Source of the DNA: Methanosphaera sp.
GTDB taxonomy: Archaea > Methanobacteriota > Methanobacteria > Methanobacteriales > Methanobacteriaceae
DNA: 64,000 bases
Direction: 5' to 3'
NCBI RefSeq assembly: GCF_022768985.1
Contig: NZ_JALEKL010000008.1
Coordinates: 1-64,000, forward strand
The notes under the pieces were generated by a model that saw only the letters and a list, made by a program, of their open reading frames with translations, made no database searches and was not told where the DNA came from. Of the stretch, positions 1 to 11,900 are shown piece by piece (within the stretch, counting starts at the first letter, position 1; each line of letters begins with the position of its first letter). The translations under genes and the position numbers were made by a program.

Positions 1-551
1 AAGTCTGCTATTTTTCTTTGTTCATTAAGGGAAGGAGTTGGTATTTGTTGTGATAGTAAATTTTCAAATGATATTCTTAAGCGTATTTCCAGTATTCCAT
101 TTGCATATCGTCTTAATTGTTTTTGAAATGATTCTGTTTGAAAAATATAATTGATAAATCTTAAATCATTTTCTTCATTTGATTTAAACACATAATAGGC
201 AGGACTTACACATCCATTATAATTAGATATTCCAACAGAACCTATTATTACATTCATACTATTTGCAATTATTGTATCTTTATAGGCTATTTTATATTGT
301 GTTAAATCCTCTTTTGATTTATTCCCCTGATTTCCTTTATTTTCATAAGGAATAACACCTTTATCTTTTGTTAAAGATAAAACATTAGTCATTTTAACTG
401 GATTATTTTTTTCATTAATTTCAATAATACATCTTTTTAACTTCTTAATATTCCAATCAATAGGTATTTTACCAATCCATTCAATACCACTATCTTTCAT
501 ACTCTGATTTGATACTGATTGCTCTTTCATATATTTATCAAGTGTATTCAT
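1..551 (-). CDS. hsdS: Type I restriction HsdS specificity subunit, partial
   Basis: This is the N-terminal part of a DNA-recognition subunit of a type I restriction-modification enzyme; it continues past the left edge of the window, so about 183 codons are visible. The protein starts MNTLDKYMKEQ and then has the segment DSGIEWIGKIPIDWNIKKLK, which is the usual opening of HsdS target-recognition domains (I know it as 'SGIEWIGEIPEHWEVKKLK'). Near the window edge it has LNEQRKIAD, the conserved start of the helical spacer that follows a recognition domain. Its ATG overlaps the stop of the upstream HsdS gene (ATGA at 548-551), so the two are probably translationally coupled. I infer a role in choosing the methylation and cleavage site. 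The methylase and nuclease subunits are not in the window. Confidence 0.8.
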   Translation of the reverse strand, partial: MNTLDKYMKEQSVSNQSMKDSGIEWIGKIPIDWNIKKLKRCIIEINEKNNPVKMTNVLSLTKDKGVIPYENKGNQGNKSKEDLTQYKIAYKDTIIANSMNVIIGSVGISNYNGCVSPAYYVFKSNEENDLRFINYIFQTESFQKQLRRYANGILEIRLRISFENLLSQQIPTPSLNEQRKIAD

Positions 552-1201
552 ACAAACATCCTCTGCATTAATCCTTTTTTCATCTGTTTCATATCTTCTA
601 ATTTATTTTGATTTAATTGAATTTGTTGATCTATTTTCTTGAAGAATTCACCTATTTGTTGTTGTTCAGGTAGTGATGGTATATTTAAATTAATTCCCAT
701 CATTACTTCTGCATTAAGTTTACTTCTTCCTCCACCTACTAAATATGGTCTTATTTCTGCTTGATTAATACAAAATGATAAAAAGTTAGTATTACATATT
801 TCTGATTTTCCTTGTAATACATGTGCATGATTATTAACCCAAATTTTACCTTTAACATATTGAACTGGGTAATTTATAAGATCACTAGCTCCATCTTCTG
901 CAACTAAAACAAATTCTCCATCATGAGTAAATCCTTCAACATGATCTTGAATACCATTAGCACCATAATAAGGAGTAGAACCTGAAATACGAAGATTAGC
1001 AGTAATAGGTACTCGTTGTTTATCAAAATTATTAGCAATATCTTTAATTTTATATTTCTGCCATTCTTCTGTGTATTCTGGATATCTTATTTCTGGTGTT
1101 TTTCCCTGTTTTTGTATTGGTTCATCTATATGTTCTACTTGTTTTTCGCCTATTTCACTTGTTTTGATGTATCCATCTAGTGTGTTATTTTTCATTACCA
1201 T
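548..1201 (-). CDS. hsdS: Short (half-length) type I restriction HsdS subunit
   Basis: This 217-residue protein has one target-recognition domain followed by one conserved helical region (PSLPEQQQIGEFFKKID, then a Gln/Lys-rich helix ending KKGLMQRMF). That C-terminal pattern closes each half of an HsdS protein. A full HsdS has two such halves and about 400 residues, so this is a half-length subunit that would have to dimerise, or half of a split gene. The first 45 residues (to about PEIRYPEYTEEW) resemble the usual HsdS lead-in 'PELRFPEFTEEW'. The start ATG is preceded by AAGGGA. It overlaps the next HsdS gene by four bases. Nothing frame-shifted is visible inside it. I am sure of the family, less sure that it is functional alone. 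Confidence 0.8.
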   Translation of the reverse strand: MVMKNNTLDGYIKTSEIGEKQVEHIDEPIQKQGKTPEIRYPEYTEEWQKYKIKDIANNFDKQRVPITANLRISGSTPYYGANGIQDHVEGFTHDGEFVLVAEDGASDLINYPVQYVKGKIWVNNHAHVLQGKSEICNTNFLSFCINQAEIRPYLVGGGRSKLNAEVMMGINLNIPSLPEQQQIGEFFKKIDQQIQLNQNKLEDMKQMKKGLMQRMFV

Positions 1202-1543
1202 CTTGTTCCCTTAAGTTTTCTTATTATTTATTTATATTTTTATTGCTATTTAGATATTTAGAATTAAATTTTGTGTTATTATTTTCTTAATTTTTTATGA
1301 TTTTTGGGGGTATTTTTTCTAATTTTCCACATAATACCTACTTATAACCTATTTCTTCTGCTTATTTTTCATTTTTTTGTAATTTTTTGTTCATATTTTT
1401 TCTTATTTTCTTGTTTTTCTTTTTGATGGTTTTGTTTTTCCTATTTATTATGGGTTTATTATATGTATTTAGTTTTAATATTAACTAACTATAATGTAGT
1501 GTTTTTTCACACTTATTAATGGAAAATGGAGGTTTATAGTTTT
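1202..1543. other. AT-rich intergenic region
   Basis: This spacer lies between divergent genes (hsdS to the left, an adhesin gene to the right). It is very T-rich on the plus strand and shows no convincing reading frame. A TATA-like stretch near 1455-1465 and the ribosome-binding sequence GGAGGT at 1528-1533 belong to the adhesin gene. Confidence 0.5.
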
Positions 1544-4500
1544 ATGCGTAAGTTTATTTGGATTTTTACGCTTATTTGTCTTGTGTCGTTGTCGTGTCTT
1601 TATGCAGCTGATAATAATATAACAAATGAGAGCATTACAAACGGTAATAATGATAATATTGTAGTTAATAGTTTTGATGAATTATGTGATAGTGTTAATG
1701 ATGTTAAAGGTAACACTCAAGTTCACAGATCTTATAAATTAGATTCTGGATGTTATAATATCTCAAATAGTACTATTAATTGTAGTGGTGGTGTTAATTA
1801 TTCATTTGATGGTAATGGTCAAAATATAACAGGTACTGGTAATAATTCCAGGTTTTTATATGTTGATGAAAACTCATGTGTTAATATTTCAGGTATTAAT
1901 CTAGTAAATTCTACATCTCGTGGTGGTCTTATCATAAATTATGGTAGTTTATGTATCTGTAATTCATCTTTTATTAATAACTCAGCTATTGTAGAGGACT
2001 CTTATGCTGATGGTTTTATTGTTGAGGGTTGTGGTGGTGTTATTATTAATTATGGTAATGTTACAATTATTAATTGTAATTTCACAGATAACACGGCAGC
2101 TTCATCTGGTGGAGTACTCTATAATCATTATGATTCACATGCTACTATCACAAATTCATACTTCACATCTAATATGGCATATGGTGATGGTGGTGTTTGT
2201 TCAAATTATGGTACCTTGAATGTTTCAAATTCATCTTTTAGATCTAATTGTGCTTGTGTGTATGATGATCCTGTTGATATTTATGCAGGTTATGGTGGTG
2301 TTTTTAGTAGTTATGACACATTAGATATAAACAGTTGTAATTTCTCAGATAATAGTGCTGCTTATTGTGGTGGTAGTATTTATAATAGTTATGGTAGTTT
2401 AATTGTTAATAATTCAAATATCATAAGTTCTCATGCTGAGGATGGTGGTGCTATTTATAATGAGGATGTATTTGAGATATATAACTCAATTATAGAAAAT
2501 AGTAATGCATACTATTATAGATATTATAATGGTTTTGGTGGTGCAATTTATAATAATTATGGATTTATAACATCATCTAATACAATATACATACAATGTA
2601 GTGCTCTTTGTGGTGGAGTAGTCTATAATCGTAATGGACACCTTGATATTAATGGTTGTAGTTTTAGTAGTAACATTGCATATGAATATAACAGTAGTGA
2701 TGTTATATCAGATCTTGGTGGTGTTATCTTTAATAATGATGCAACATGTAATATTACAACATCAAATTTCACAGATAATAATGCAACACTAGGTGCAATA
2801 TTATATAGCATATATTCATCAAGTATAATATCTATAGATAACTCAAATATTACAGATAATACAAATACACCATTTTATATTGAAGAATGTGGAGAATTTA
2901 ATCTAACAAACACCACCATAAAATATACAATAATAACAAATCAAACAGACATAACACTAACAGCCCCTATAATTATAAATGACTCCTACATGACATACTA
3001 CAGGGGTGAAAGTACAGATAACACCACATGTGTATTATTTAATATAGCAAATGATACAATTACCACATACTACACACCAGATATGATGGCAAAATGCAAC
3101 TATACATTCACACAACATGGACACATACCTGTTGATATAAAATATGCTGGATATGAACATAACAATAATACAATAACAATAGATGTATATATAAAACCAA
3201 ACACAAAACTAGGCACAAATACAACAGAAGGACCAGCAATATATACAGTAGATGTAAATACACCACAATACATGGACATACTAGATGTAGAAACAATACA
3301 CAACACAGATCAGGGATATGTAATCTATAAAATAGGTGGATGCACACTAAAAGATGAAAATGGAAACACAATAAAAACAAAGCCCACAAATACAATAGCA
3401 CAACTAAAATACAAACTACCAGAGAACCTAAAGCCAGGCAAATACACACTAAACATAATACACATACTCAGTGATAATAAAAGACATACAAAAAACATAG
3501 AATTTAACATAACAAAAGCACAAATAAAAGATGACATGGACAATAACATAACAATAAAACACCAACAAAACCTAACACTAAACTATACACTACATGATAC
3601 AAACAACAACCAAATAACAGGAACAACCAAGATAGTAATAAAAATAAACAACAAAACAATAACACAAACAAACACAACACTAAACATACAACTAAGAAAT
3701 GCAACAATAACAATAAACACACAAACTAGTGTATATTCAAAACAGCCACTTGATGTAAATATAACAATAGTTGAAGATATGAAACCTGTAAATGGTGGAT
3801 ATGTAATCTTTAAAATCAATGGATGTACAATAAAAGATGCAAATGGAAAAACAATAAAATATGCTGTAGTAAATGGATGTGTTAATGCACAACTAAATAC
3901 AACCAAAAAAGTAGGAGCAGGTAATATAACAGTAATATATTCAAATGACAAACTCTACAATAAAACAACTACAACAGAAAATATTACAGTAAATAAAACA
4001 CCAATCATAATACCAGAAATACCAGAAATTACAATAAAACGTGGAGAAAATATGACACTAAACTTCACAATATATGACATCTACAACAATACCATTGATG
4101 GAAACACAAAAGTTACAATAAAAATCAACGGAAAAACACAACTTGACAAAGCAAAAGTAAATGGTGGAGTAGTAAATCTATCTGTTAACACACAAGATAT
4201 GACAACAGGAATCTACAAAGTTGAAGTAATTATACAAAACAGTCAATATGAAACAATAAAAACAAACACAACACTACACATAACACTAAAAACAGCAATT
4301 GTAACAATAGATGTAAAACCAACAGAAGTATATACAAAAGATCCAGTAGATATAAATATAACAGTATTTGATGGTGTTGAACCTGTAAGTGATGGACAAA
4401 TAATACTTAAAATCAATGGAAATACACTAAAAGATAATGATGGTAATACAATAAAATACAATCTAACAGATGGATGCTTAAATACAACACTTGATGTGAT

Positions 4501-4885
4501 AAAACCTGCAGGAAATGTTAATATCACAGCAATATATACAAATGATAAAACATACCAGAAAGCAGAAGCAACACAAAACATTACAGTAAATAAAACACCA
4601 ATAAAAACATCAACAATTGCTGAAATAGAAACACAACTTGGCAGCAATACAACGCTAAACTTTAAAGTATTTGACATCTACAACAATCCTGTTGAAGGTA
4701 ACAGTAAAGTTGTAATAAAAATTAACAATAAAACACAACTTACAACAACAATAACAGATGGTATAGCAAATATAACCATAAATACACAAGATATGAAATG
4801 TGGAAATTATACAATGGATGTATTAATATCTGAAAATAATATTTATGCACAGAAAAATTGTAAAATTCCACTTGAAATAATATAA
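1544..4885 (+). CDS. Adhesin-like surface protein, beta-helix plus Ig-like modules
   Basis: This is a large secreted Asn/Thr-rich protein of 1113 residues. An upstream ATG at 1526 is in frame, but GGAGGT at 1528-1533 lies inside that extension and points to the ATG at 1544, which opens directly with a signal peptide (MRKFIWIFTL, cleavage probably near LYA-AD, residue 21). Residues about 80-450 are short repeats with GGVIYN / GGAIYN turns and Asn-Ser ladders, typical of a right-handed parallel beta-helix. The C-terminal half carries repeated Ig-like modules, each with a core such as VIFKINGCTIKDANG (near residues 575, 746 and 945). There is no C-terminal membrane segment, so how it stays on the cell is not visible. 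This reading frame is intact. The proposed adhesion role comes from the family, not from a specific motif. Confidence 0.85.
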   Translation: MRKFIWIFTLICLVSLSCLYAADNNITNESITNGNNDNIVVNSFDELCDSVNDVKGNTQVHRSYKLDSGCYNISNSTINCSGGVNYSFDGNGQNITGTGNNSRFLYVDENSCVNISGINLVNSTSRGGLIINYGSLCICNSSFINNSAIVEDSYADGFIVEGCGGVIINYGNVTIINCNFTDNTAASSGGVLYNHYDSHATITNSYFTSNMAYGDGGVCSNYGTLNVSNSSFRSNCACVYDDPVDIYAGYGGVFSSYDTLDINSCNFSDNSAAYCGGSIYNSYGSLIVNNSNIISSHAEDGGAIYNEDVFEIYNSIIENSNAYYYRYYNGFGGAIYNNYGFITSSNTIYIQCSALCGGVVYNRNGHLDINGCSFSSNIAYEYNSSDVISDLGGVIFNNDATCNITTSNFTDNNATLGAILYSIYSSSIISIDNSNITDNTNTPFYIEECGEFNLTNTTIKYTIITNQTDITLTAPIIINDSYMTYYRGESTDNTTCVLFNIANDTITTYYTPDMMAKCNYTFTQHGHIPVDIKYAGYEHNNNTITIDVYIKPNTKLGTNTTEGPAIYTVDVNTPQYMDILDVETIHNTDQGYVIYKIGGCTLKDENGNTIKTKPTNTIAQLKYKLPENLKPGKYTLNIIHILSDNKRHTKNIEFNITKAQIKDDMDNNITIKHQQNLTLNYTLHDTNNNQITGTTKIVIKINNKTITQTNTTLNIQLRNATITINTQTSVYSKQPLDVNITIVEDMKPVNGGYVIFKINGCTIKDANGKTIKYAVVNGCVNAQLNTTKKVGAGNITVIYSNDKLYNKTTTTENITVNKTPIIIPEIPEITIKRGENMTLNFTIYDIYNNTIDGNTKVTIKINGKTQLDKAKVNGGVVNLSVNTQDMTTGIYKVEVIIQNSQYETIKTNTTLHITLKTAIVTIDVKPTEVYTKDPVDINITVFDGVEPVSDGQIILKINGNTLKDNDGNTIKYNLTDGCLNTTLDVIKPAGNVNITAIYTNDKTYQKAEATQNITVNKTPIKTSTIAEIETQLGSNTTLNFKVFDIYNNPVEGNSKVVIKINNKTQLTTTITDGIANITINTQDMKCGNYTMDVLISENNIYAQKNCKIPLEII

Positions 4886-4888
4886 CCA

Positions 4889-4918
4889 CCCCCCCTCACT
4901 TTTTATTTTTTTTTTATT
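4889..4918 (+). terminator. C-run plus T-tract terminator candidate
   Basis: Four bases after the stop codon there is a run of seven C followed by TCAC and T-tracts up to ten T long. The same C-then-T arrangement follows many genes in this window, so it is a good candidate for the transcript end. Confidence 0.55.
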
Positions 4919-5343
4919 GAGAAATTATTTTTTAATATAAATTATCATACACCCCCTTTTTTTTTAATATGAAATTTAATAGCTTTAAATTTTATTATCT
5001 CGCCTATTTCATATAGTATATGGTAATTAGAATGATTAAATAGTGTTTTTTATTTAGTATAAATTTGTTTATGATACGAAAAAAGTTGTATTTAATCGAG
5101 TAGATTTTTAAAAGTTAAGTTTATATAGTTTAAAATTAAGATATATTAATTGTATATTTTTAAAATATACTTAAAGAACTTTTTAAAACTTTAAAGCCCT
5201 TTTTAAATGTTTATTTATGTTCTAATTAAAATGATTATTTTTTTTGGTAGATAATCATTTTTATTTATAAAAAGATAAAAAAAAATTTTGTTTAATTCAT
5301 TTCATAATTAAACACACCTTTTTTAATGTGAATTACCTTCTTT

Positions 5344-5387
5344 AGATATAAAATTTTTTCATATCTGATTTGTTAAATTTTATATCT
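5344..5387. repeat. Perfect 13-bp inverted repeat
   Basis: Arms AGATATAAAATTT (5344-5356) and AAATTTTATATCT (5375-5387) are perfect reverse complements around an 18-base loop. A second, outer pair, ACACC at 5314-5318 and GGTGT at 5392-5396, fits the same centre roughly. It may be an RNA hairpin, a late terminator, or a protein-binding site; no gene is adjacent. Confidence 0.6.
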
Positions 5388-5688
5388 TTAAGGTGTCACA
5401 TTTTTTATATACACATAAATTTTAAGTTATATGTGCTTTTCTTATTTTTTAGACCTTTTTTTTAATATAATAATACCTATTTTTATTTTAATCTACTATT
5501 TTGGAGTTTTTAGTTGGTATTTTTTTTGATTTTGATTTATATGAATGTATTTAAAAATATAATATTAACTATTTAAATTTATTTACTTTTTTTTAAAGTC
5601 TTATTTTATAGTTTTATCACTTATTTTTTTATTATTTATTATTTTAATTCTTATTTTATTGTTATTTCATGTATTAATTGTATATTAT

Positions 5689-5701
5689 GGAGGAGGTGAT
5701 T
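5689..5701 (+). other. Orphan Shine-Dalgarno / 16S-tail-like sequence
   Basis: GGAGGAGGTGATT contains ten bases fully complementary to the 3' tail of 16S rRNA, yet no start codon lies at a useful distance. The nearest frames are a 15-codon ORF from 5687 and a 9-codon ORF from 5719. Read on the minus strand it resembles the 16S 3' end (GAACCT, about seven bases, then ATCACCTCCT). Confidence 0.4.
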
Positions 5702-5931
5702 AAAGATAGGTTCAAGGCATGTTTTATATCCTAAATGGTGCGTTTTAATTTGTGATTATTTTTATATATTTTATTAGTTAAATATAATACATAGCTACTC
5801 AATTAATTTTAAATATTAATTTATATTATTTGAATAGTTGAAACTTAAATATATCAAATTTTAAAAAAAAATAAAAGAAATATTTAAGTTTCTATTTAAT
5901 TTAATAAACAAATAAGGAGAAGTTCTTTTTT

Positions 5932-8900
5932 ATGAATAAAAATATTAAGTTTTTATTTATAGGTGTTATGATACTCCTACTTGTATGTATGGGATCTGCA
6001 GCAGCAGTAGATGATAGTGGCAACACTACAGTTCATGCTACAGATTCAATTAAAACAACACACAATGTAGATGATACAACACTAGATGATGATATAAAAT
6101 CAACACCTAAAAATATAAACAAACAAACAAAAAAGGCAGTTGAAACAACACAAACAGCAACAGACTATGAATCACTAAAAAATGCATAGAACAACATCCA
6201 AGCAGATGGTGATAATACAACACAATACACAATCAACCTAAAAAATGGAAAATATGACTTTACACAAGAGCTAACATCAACAACTACAACAAATTCAAAA
6301 TACATCACAATAAATGGAGAAGATACAGACAACACAATATTTGATGCAGCAAACAAGACAAGATTCTTCACATTTAATGCAACAAACCAAGTAATAAAAC
6401 TAAACAACATCACATTTACAAATGGATTCAATGTAAAAAGAGGTGGTGCAATATATAATCAAGCTGATTTAAGCATAGAAAATTGTAAATTTACCAATAA
6501 CTCAATATATGCTACAGGAACCTCAGCACAAGGTGGAGTTATTTACACTATAGGTAATCTATCTGTAAATAATTCATCATTTACTGGAAATTTAATAAGT
6601 AATACAACTAAATATCCTAGTGCTCAAGGTGGATGTATTTATAAATTAACAAATGATAATACTATTAATATTAAATTTTCTACATTTAAAAATAATATGA
6701 TTTCAACATCAATAACACGTTCCATTGATGGTGTTGCAATTTATGCTAGATCTTACACTCTTGGAAATAACTCAATTAGTAACTGTTATTTTAAAAATAA
6801 CACAGCAACAAAATCAACTTCAACAGTATTTACTAATATAACAAATTTAAATCCAGTTGAAGATTCTGAAATGGTTACAAAATACTGTGTATTTGAAAAT
6901 AATATAGGTAATCTTGGTGGATGTCGTGGATTAGACTATAATTATTATGCTGATGGATCTAATAAGACTAATCTTCTATTATTAATTAATAATAATGATG
7001 AAAATAGCCTTATAAATCAGAAAAATAGTGATGTTGAAGTTAAACTTGTATTAAATAAATTATACAGCTATGAAGATTTAAAAGATATAATTGGTATAAA
7101 TTATGAACTTAACATAACTTCATCTAGTGACCTTATTAATACAACAGGTATGAAATTATCACCAGATAATAATTACAAAGTAAATATTGATATTTCAAAA
7201 CTTCCAGCAAACCATGAAAATATAACACTCTTTGCAAATGGATTTAAAATATCAGAAATATTCTGGGATTATACAAATGTCCAATTAAATAATATAACAA
7301 CAAAAGCAGGAAATACTATTGACCTAGTTGCTACATTTAAAACATCAGATAATAAAGAAATACCAAATGGAAAAGTAGCATTTAAAATAAATGATAAAAC
7401 AATAGGACATAGTAAAATAGCTAATGGAGTTGCAAAACTCACATATACAATTCCTGATAATTTCACAGTAAAAGACTATAAAATAAGTGTAGTATATGGT
7501 GGAAATGATAAATTTATCCAGGCAAGAGAAGATGCAACATTATCACTCCTAAAATCTGCAACAAAAACAACAATATCAAATAAAATAGAAGATAACAAAA
7601 TACAAATTAACATTAAAACAAACAATGAAGCAGACAAATCAGTAGTACGTGGAAAACTAACAGTGAAAATTAATGACAAAACCTACCAGAGAATCAATAC
7701 AACAGGTGATGTAACAGTTAACTACACAATCGATGAAAAACTATATGGTAAAGATGTGAAAATAACAGCAATATACAGTGAAAATACCAACTACATGGCA
7801 AGTATAGATGAAGTAGTTGAAAAAATACCAGCAAAAACACCGAAAACAAGTAAAATGCCAAAAACAGATGTAACAATAAACAACTACTATGTAGATGCAG
7901 ATACAGGATCTGATACAAATGATGGATCACAATCAAGTCCATTTAAAACAATAGCAAAAGCAATAAGTATGGTAAACATGACAAAAACACCATCAAACAT
8001 CTATCTTAAAGGAGTATTTAAAGGAATGGGAAATACAAACCTTACCATACCAGGAGATCTTACAATTACATTCATAGGATTAGAAGATGCAGCAATAGAT
8101 GGTGAAGTAAACTACACAATAAAAGAAAAACTAGATCTTGATGAATACTACTGGGGATCAAGTCGTATCTGGTGGCCATACCTTAATGGTACAGGAAACT
8201 GGGCAATGAACATAACACGTGGAAATGGACTAATTAAATTAGAAAACTTAACAATAAGAAACTGCTGGTCACCTGGTAGAAGTAGTATTAACTTATATAA
8301 TACATCAACTGTTGATAACTATGGAAATCTTGAAGTTAACAATGTAAGTTTCATCTACAACCATGGTGGAGTAGGTGCAGGTATACGTAACAATAATGGT
8401 GCAACAGTAGTAGTTAATAACTCAATATTTGATTCAAACCGTAAATCATCATCAACAGGAAACTATGGTGCTGGTATATATAACAATGGAACAGCAACAA
8501 TCATTAATTCAGTATTTAAAAACAACTATGCACGTTGGGGAACAGTGACAAACGATAAAAACATGACAATTATCAACTCAACAATACGTGATAATATTGG
8601 ATATGATGGTGGAAGTACATATAAAACAGGTAGTGGAATAACAATAAATACAGCTTCAACTAACTTCTATGAAGGAGGAAATGTTGAAAATGTTACAACA
8701 GTAATAGATGGATGTACATTTACTAATAATGATCAACTAGACATATATGCTGATAAATCAAATAATATAATTAAAAACAATCTCTTTAATAAATCAAAAG
8801 GAATTGTAATACCACAACCATCAAGCACTACTGGAAATAATTATAACTTCACAATTACAAACAATACATTCCTCTCACCTATAGGATCATCACTCTATAA

Positions 8901-11900
8901 TGCACTTTCAAGCAAAGATAACATAACATTTACAATAAGAGCATATGCACCATACAACTACATAATAGAAAACAACACAGTAACTGATCTTAAAGGAACA
9001 AATTCAAAAGCATTAGAAGTAAAATCAAACAATGCAATAATAAGAAACAACACATTTGACAGAATCATAGAAGTCAGCGGAAATAATAATACAATAACAA
9101 ATAACAATATTACAACAACACAAGATATATATGCTATAAGTATATCCAGAACATCTAAAAACAACACAATAACAAACAACAATCTTCAAACAAAAACATA
9201 CACAGGAAATGCAGCAATAAATGCAACATTCACATTAAATACTGTTGAAAACAACACACCTGTAACAAAATCCATAAAAATCGATGATGAAACATTTAAT
9301 AAATACTTCAACAATGATGGAACACTACGTCCAATATTTAATGAAGTTCAACAAATAGAAATTGCAGGACCACTAAACAATCGTAACATTACAGTTGATC
9401 GTGAAATAAAAATAACACAAACAAATAAAAACATCTCAACAAACATAACAATAACAGTAACAAACACAGGAAAACTAACAATAAATAGCGTAATAATAGA
9501 AAATACTAACCAACAACCAGTTATTATAATAAACAGTGAAAATAACACAATTGAAAACTCAAACCTAAAAACAGACAACAACTACACAATTGTACTAAAT
9601 TCAAAAAATAACACTATAACAAAAAATCAACTACTAGCAGATGTTCTTGTAGGAGATAACTCAGTCAAAGCAATTGAAGAAAACAATATCACATCAAACA
9701 CACCAACATATACCAACTATGTAATATCTGAAGATACATACTCATTATACTTTAATAATGATGGAACAATGAAACCAATTGAAACAACAGGAGACATACA
9801 CTTCCTAATAAAAGATATAATATCAAATAAAAACTTCATACTAAATAATAACAAAACAATAACAATAACAAACTACAAAAATTCACAACTAATCAACACA
9901 ACAATAACAACAGTCGACTCAACAAAACTCAACCTAACAAATATAACAATAACAAACAACAACAGCAAACCAGCAGTAATAATCAACTCAGATGAAGCAA
10001 ACATAACCTATAACAACATAACAGTACAAAATAATGCAATAGAAATAACAAACATATCAAAACTCATAATAGTAGGAAATAACATTAAATCAAACTACAA
10101 CAAAAACACAACAACAATACTAATAAAAGATTCACAATTTACAAATGCAACAATAAAAGAAAATAATATAACAACACAAAATACACCAGAAATAACAGGA
10201 AATGATATTAAAGTAGTGTCAATTGGAATGTATAATACAACACCTATAAACATGACTTACAACAACATAACAACAAAACTCGATACAACAGCAAATATAT
10301 CAGATAAAATATATGCAATAGAACTAATAAACCCAGAAATAAAAACTATTAACTCTAGACGTAGTTCTTCAACAAGTTATAATAATATAGAAGTTGTAGC
10401 TAAAAACTATGCATGTGCATTAAATATTAAAAATAATACTGCAACAGAATTTAATTCCAACAACATCACATTATCTGCAAAAAATACAGCAGCAATAATA
10501 ATAAATTCATCAAAACAATTGAACCTTTCAAGTAATAATATAAAATCAGAAAATTCTGGTTCATCAAATATGGTGGAAATACAAGATTCTGAAAATATAA
10601 TAATATGGACTATTCGAACAACAATAACAAACAATAACACAACAGTAATTTATATTAATAATTCAAAAAATTTAACTCTAATGAATAATAATATTAACTT
10701 AAATAGTATGGATTCATCAGCAATAAAACTTATTAATACAAACACAGTATTAGTTAATAATAGTTTTATAATAACAAAAAATACAAACAAATCACCAATA
10801 ATACTTAATAATTCAACAAAAACCACACTTACAAACAATAGAATTATCACAACAAGTCCATATACAATAACAATAGATGAACAATCACAACAAAATAGAG
10901 CAGAAAACAATACATTATATGCAGATGAAAGACTAGGTGATGAATCAATAGAAAAATTAAATAATAATGTAATGATACGTCATAATAATCCTGTAGTTAA
11001 ATCATACCTATATTTAAATGAAAAAACATACACTCAATTCTTTGATGAAAATGGAAATCTACGCAGTGAAATACCAGAAAATATAACAATACAACTAACA
11101 GGAAACTTAGAAGATAAAATACTAAACATAACAAAACCAATTAACATAATATCAGAACAAATAACACTTATAAACTCAACATTAATCATAGATCAACAAG
11201 CAAAATCATCAAATATAACAGGAATAAGATTTGAAGGAGAAAAAACAAAAATAATTATCAAAGCAGATAACTGTAACATAGAAATTCCAAATATTTCAAT
11301 AGTAAATACTGAATCCTTAAACCTAACACCATTTACAGTAGAAGGAAACAACAATAACATTATAATAGATTCATACACAGCAACAAGCAATAAAGAATTA
11401 AATTCAAACATCACACTACTAAAAATAGAAGGAAACAATAATACAATACTTGGAGAACCTACAAAATCCATTGCAAGTTATTATACTATAAGTAACTTTA
11501 ATGATGTAATTGGAATTTTATTTAACAATGCAGATAAAAACATACTAAGATATGAATCAATTACAATTTCAAATTCAAATAATGCAAATGGAATCTACCT
11601 TAATAATTCAAAACAAAATCTTATTCAAACAAATCTAAATGGCGGTACTCTTAAAATAAATAATGCTCTTAAAGCAGAACTTCTAAAACTATCAAACTCT
11701 TCAAATAACACAATTACAGTATCTTTAACTTCAAATCAAGTAGAAAATTCAACATCAATACTAGTTGAAAATAATTCTAACTTCAACAATTTCATTAAAA
11801 TTAGTGATTATAGTAATGTTTTAACAACACCAATTATTATTGACAATTCAAATAATAATATAATCACTGCATCAATATTTAAATATCAACAACTTGAAGG

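Larger units (their letters stand above)
4919..5931. other. Long AT-rich intergenic region without clear genes
   Basis: About 1 kb of very AT-rich sequence separates two adhesin genes. I see no credible protein gene. It holds a strong inverted repeat (5344-5387) and an isolated ribosome-binding-like sequence (5689-5701), listed separately. The last part (about 5750-5931) should carry the promoter of the next adhesin gene; AAGGAGA at 5912-5918 is its ribosome-binding site. Confidence 0.5.

Noticed and set aside
6187-6189. Pyrrolysine codon in the adhesin gene
   Set aside because: Nothing else in the window suggests a pyrrolysine system, and an ordinary point mutation is simpler; left as a check in the findings.
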